From DMER64 sp964542305 (GTDB taxonomy: Bacteria > Bacteroidota > Bacteroidia > Bacteroidales > UBA932): DNA of 44,371 nt. This document shows positions 41,461 through 44,371 of the stretch, piece after piece; within the stretch, counting starts at the first letter, position 1, and each line of letters begins with the position of its first letter. The notes under the pieces are model-generated. The model did no database searches. It saw nothing but the letters and a program-made list of their open reading frames with translations, and was not told the DNA's origin. Both the position numbers and the translations under genes were made by a program. The DNA is taken from NCBI GenBank assembly GCA_964542305.1, contig CAZITX010000021.1, positions 1 to 44,371 of the forward strand. The letters are read 5' to 3'.

Positions 41461-44371
41461 ACAATTCTTCTATCATGGCAGTATATTTATCCGCCAGTTC
41501 CTGGTCTTTGTTCGCTTTCAAGATATCGTTCACGTGTACGAAGGTGCTGATTGCCGACTCGGCGTCTGCGGAAGAAAGGAATCCGTCCCTGAAAGGACTC
41601 AGGAAATACTCTATGGCTGTATAAGTTTCGTCCAGGAAAGGAACTGCCAGAGCCCTGGCTTTTTCAGGATTGTCCAAATAATAATACAACTCTATAGCTT
41701 CCATAATCCCAACTTCGTTCAGGGAAGGCTGCACAAAATAATTCAAAGGATACTGTTTCATAACTTCCATCCCTTTATCAATAATGGCTTCTGCCTTTTC
41801 CGGTTTTCCCTCCAGGATCAAAGCTTTGGCCACCTGAGTATACATCTGTCTGACAGCCTGTTGTACCAGATATAAATAAGTCACATGGTAATCCAGCAAC
41901 ACGTCGGGCTGGTCCATTCTTCCCCACCGGTACACATCCATAAGCAATGTATAGAGTTTGTCCGTATCCATATAAGGCACTTCGCCGCTCAACGAGTCCA
42001 CTTTAAAAGGCATGAGTTTATAGGCCATCCCGTCAAAGCGCAAATAATCCCTGATACCTATATTCAGATCCCCCCCTTTGGAAACCATATAAATAGGCCT
42101 GTCCCACTGATAGTTGGCCAGCAAGTCCAGGAACATCATTTCCACTTTCATAAGTGTATGTTTGTTCTCGGGAATATCCAGATCCATATACTCAGGAATC
42201 AGGTGTGCATCTTTGGGAGCAACAATTCCTGCGGCCAAAACGTTTTCTTTATTGACCGGAATACGCAATTTCCTTGCCGGCAGGTAATTGATCTTTGTGC
42301 CGTCTGCCAGCTGGATCTTTGCCTTCGGATTACCCATTACACCTACAGCCTGTAAGGCAGAAACCCTTTCTGTAACCCTTTCGTATACCGGCAATATTTC
42401 ATTGGTTCCGTACAAATACGATTCTCGTGGAATAGAAAATTTCAGCGGTGCGGAATCATAGGTTCTCCATTGCATCTGATCAATATACCAGTCCGTTCCC
42501 AACAGGGATGTATTCAGAACCCTTACGTCGGTACGGATTCCCTCTACCTCCTGTGCGTACCATAACGGAAAAGTATCGTTGTCCCCGTGGGTTACAATGA
42601 TGGCATTCTGATCTTCATCGCACGTATTAAGAAAATTGTAGGCGAAATCCCTTGCTGTATAACGGCCGCTGCGGTCGTGATCATCCCAGTTTTGGGCCAG
42701 CATCTGGAAAGGTATAAACAGGCAAAGGGCGGCAGCCAGGATTCCGGAAATGGTTTCAGGCAATTTTTTGCGTAATAAGGAAAACAGGGCCATCACACCC
42801 AGCCCTACCCATATTGAAAAGGCATAAAACGATCCGGCATAGGCATAATCGCGCTCTCTGGGCTGATACGGCGGCTGATTCAGGTAAACCACCACAGCCA
42901 ATCCGGTCAGGAAAAACAGTAAAAAAGTGATCCAGGCGTTGCGTTTGTCCCTGGATACCTGGTACACAAAACCCATTATACCCAATATCAGGGGCAATAA
43001 ATAATAATGGTTTTTGCCTTTGTTGTTTTTAAGCATTTCCGGAGCCATTTCCTGGTCACCCAGACGCGCCCTGTCCAAAAATTTTATACCGCTTTCCCAG
43101 TTTCCGCGAATGGGGTCTCCCGGGATAGTACCCTGTATATCGTTTTGTCGTCCCGCAAAATTCCACATGAAATAACGCCAGTACATATAGTTCACCTGGT
43201 AATCAAAAAAGAAGAGCAGGTTGTCCCCGAAAGACGGCATGTTTTTCCCTTCCGAGTTGAGCTGTCCGCTACCCGAGTTGTACGAATCGTAAAACGAGCC
43301 ATGTGTTTCCCGTTTGCTCCACATCCTGGGAAAGAACATTTTATCCGAGTCTTTGTATACAGGCACTTCCGGACCTTTCACCCTGGCATAACGGCCATCC
43401 AGTTTTACGGTTTGTTTGGTGGCTTTCCATGTGTCGTAAGGCGAATTGTAAATTCCGTCATATACCAGAGGCGAAGAGCCGTACTGTTCCCGGGCCAGGT
43501 AACGTCCAAGGGCAAAAGGATTGTCCGGCTGGTTTTCGTTGGTAGGTGTTTTGGCACTGGAACGAATCACCACCATGGCAAAAGACGAATACCCTATGAC
43601 GATAACCGTCAGACAGAGCAGCATGGTATTCCACAGCACTTTGCCTTTTTTATGAGTAACCAGTACTCCCCGGAACAAAGCAGCTATCAACAGAAGCACA
43701 AAAAACAACATTCCTGTATTGAACGGCAACCCAAAAACATTGACAAACAAAAGATCAAACCATCCTGAAATTTTTGGTAGCCAGGGTATGACCCCATACA
43801 ATACAAATACAATAATTACCAGGGATATGAGAACTGTTTTTACAACTCCTTTCCAGGTAAAAGGATACTTTTTGTAAAAGTAGATAAAGACCAGGGCCGG
43901 TATGGTTAGCAGGTTTAGCAAGTGAACGCCTATGGAAAGCCCCATCAGATAAGCGATCAACACAATCCACCTGTTTGCATGCGGTTTATCCGCGTTTTCT
44001 TCCCATTTAAGCATGGCCCAGAAAACGGCCGCCGTAAAAAGCGAAGACATACCGTATACTTCGGCTTCTACGGCAGAGAACCACGCTGTGTCAGAAAAGG
44101 AATAAACAAGCGCCCCTGCCGCTGCCGCTCCCCATATTGCAATGGCGTTCCCTTTTTTCAGAGGGATTTGCTGTACTTCCAGCAACCTCCTGCCAAGGTG
44201 AGAGATGGTCCAGAACAGGAACAGCACGCAAAAAGCAGAAGCCAACGCACTCATAGCATTAATAAGCATGGCGGCTTGCTGGTCGCTCCCGAACATGGAA
44301 AACAACCTGCCAAAAAGCTGGTAAGTGGGATTTCCGGGAGGGTGACCCACCTCAAGTTTGTAAGAAGAGGC
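41444..44371 (-). CDS. DUF2723-family membrane protein, 5' end beyond the window
   Basis: At least 975 residues; the frame is open to the window edge, entering as ASSYKLEVGHPPG, the conserved early DUF2723 motif, so an N-terminal part is missing. The visible part has about 12 membrane segments (family related to protein O-mannosyltransferase-type GT-C enzymes), a luminal loop with YIDQMQWRTYDSAPLKF, and a C-terminal ~250 residues of soluble TPR-like helices (AKALILEGKPEKAEAIIDKGMEVM). A role in glycan transfer across the membrane is likely; the acceptor is unknown. Confidence 0.88.
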   Translation of the reverse strand, partial: ASSYKLEVGHPPGNPTYQLFGRLFSMFGSDQQAAMLINAMSALASAFCVLFLFWTISHLGRRLLEVQQIPLKKGNAIAIWGAAAAGALVYSFSDTAWFSAVEAEVYGMSSLFTAAVFWAMLKWEENADKPHANRWIVLIAYLMGLSIGVHLLNLLTIPALVFIYFYKKYPFTWKGVVKTVLISLVIIVFVLYGVIPWLPKISGWFDLLFVNVFGLPFNTGMLFFVLLLIAALFRGVLVTHKKGKVLWNTMLLCLTVIVIGYSSFAMVVIRSSAKTPTNENQPDNPFALGRYLAREQYGSSPLVYDGIYNSPYDTWKATKQTVKLDGRYARVKGPEVPVYKDSDKMFFPRMWSKRETHGSFYDSYNSGSGQLNSEGKNMPSFGDNLLFFFDYQVNYMYWRYFMWNFAGRQNDIQGTIPGDPIRGNWESGIKFLDRARLGDQEMAPEMLKNNKGKNHYYLLPLILGIMGFVYQVSRDKRNAWITFLLFFLTGLAVVVYLNQPPYQPRERDYAYAGSFYAFSIWVGLGVMALFSLLRKKLPETISGILAAALCLFIPFQMLAQNWDDHDRSGRYTARDFAYNFLNTCDEDQNAIIVTHGDNDTFPLWYAQEVEGIRTDVRVLNTSLLGTDWYIDQMQWRTYDSAPLKFSIPRESYLYGTNEILPVYERVTERVSALQAVGVMGNPKAKIQLADGTKINYLPARKLRIPVNKENVLAAGIVAPKDAHLIPEYMDLDIPENKHTLMKVEMMFLDLLANYQWDRPIYMVSKGGDLNIGIRDYLRFDGMAYKLMPFKVDSLSGEVPYMDTDKLYTLLMDVYRWGRMDQPDVLLDYHVTYLYLVQQAVRQMYTQVAKALILEGKPEKAEAIIDKGMEVMKQYPLNYFVQPSLNEVGIMEAIELYYYLDNPEKARALAVPFLDETYTAIEYFLSPFRDGFLSSADAESAISTFVHVNDILKANKDQELADKYTAMIEELFSKYQ

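Overview
The window looks like chromosomal DNA of a member of the order Bacteroidales (phylum Bacteroidota). Several signs agree: promoters of the Bacteroidota type (TTTG about 19 bases upstream of TAnnTTTG) occur repeatedly, Shine-Dalgarno sequences are mostly absent, and the gene families are typical of the group (DUF4254, DUF2723, fimbrillin, FISUMP, GH3 plus LuxE-like pair, CtlX). I cannot name the genus. No transposase, integrase, phage gene or CRISPR array is visible.

Layout. 1-3620: an arsenic operon (ArsR, arsenate-reductase-like phosphatase, two thioredoxin-fold proteins, ArsG-type permease, ArsP/SO_0444-type permease) behind a promoter whose -7 box lies inside a perfect inverted repeat. 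3690-7712 (minus): a STAS-domain protein followed by an ABC importer of the TrpXYZ type. 7950-10190: a membrane protein, a winged-helix regulator and CreD. 10252-14000: two FISUMP lipoproteins (one fused to a fimbrillin-like domain and preceded by a 50-residue peptide gene) and a calcineurin-like phosphoesterase lipoprotein. 14357-17867 (minus): a CAU-anticodon tRNA and rpsL-rpsG-fusA-rpsJ, cut off from the rest of the S10 operon. 17975-27301 (minus): a PrsW-family intramembrane protease, an ECF sigma factor, a membrane anti-sigma candidate, two paralogous membrane-anchored proteins with a nine-residue LG repeat, a large envelope metallopeptidase/propeller/barrel protein and a YfcC-type carrier. 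27356-29462: ornithine aminotransferase and CtlX (citrulline/ornithine breakdown). 29459-33239 (minus): polyprenyl synthase, DUF4254, GT9 glycosyltransferase, U32 peptidase. 33300-41460: RsgA, MATE pump, then (minus) bactofilin and S41 protease, then RdgB, RecO, GH3 and LuxE-like proteins. 41444-44371 (minus): a DUF2723 membrane protein that runs off the window.

The most unusual signal is in the first 14.5 kb: five short palindromic elements of two families. Family A has three copies of exactly 105 bp, family B two copies of exactly 103 bp. Each has 22-position arms around a 61- or 59-base centre and no open reading frame of its own. Arm changes between copies occur on both sides, so pairing is preserved. 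The elements sit at gene ends and supply the last residues of three proteins (ABC binding protein, CreD, phosphoesterase), and they form or abut the stop codons of others. Solo half-elements lie nearby.

The second candidate system is the PrsW / sigma / anti-sigma / LG-repeat / envelope-peptidase locus. It has the parts expected for regulated intramembrane proteolysis controlling cell-surface proteins of unknown function.
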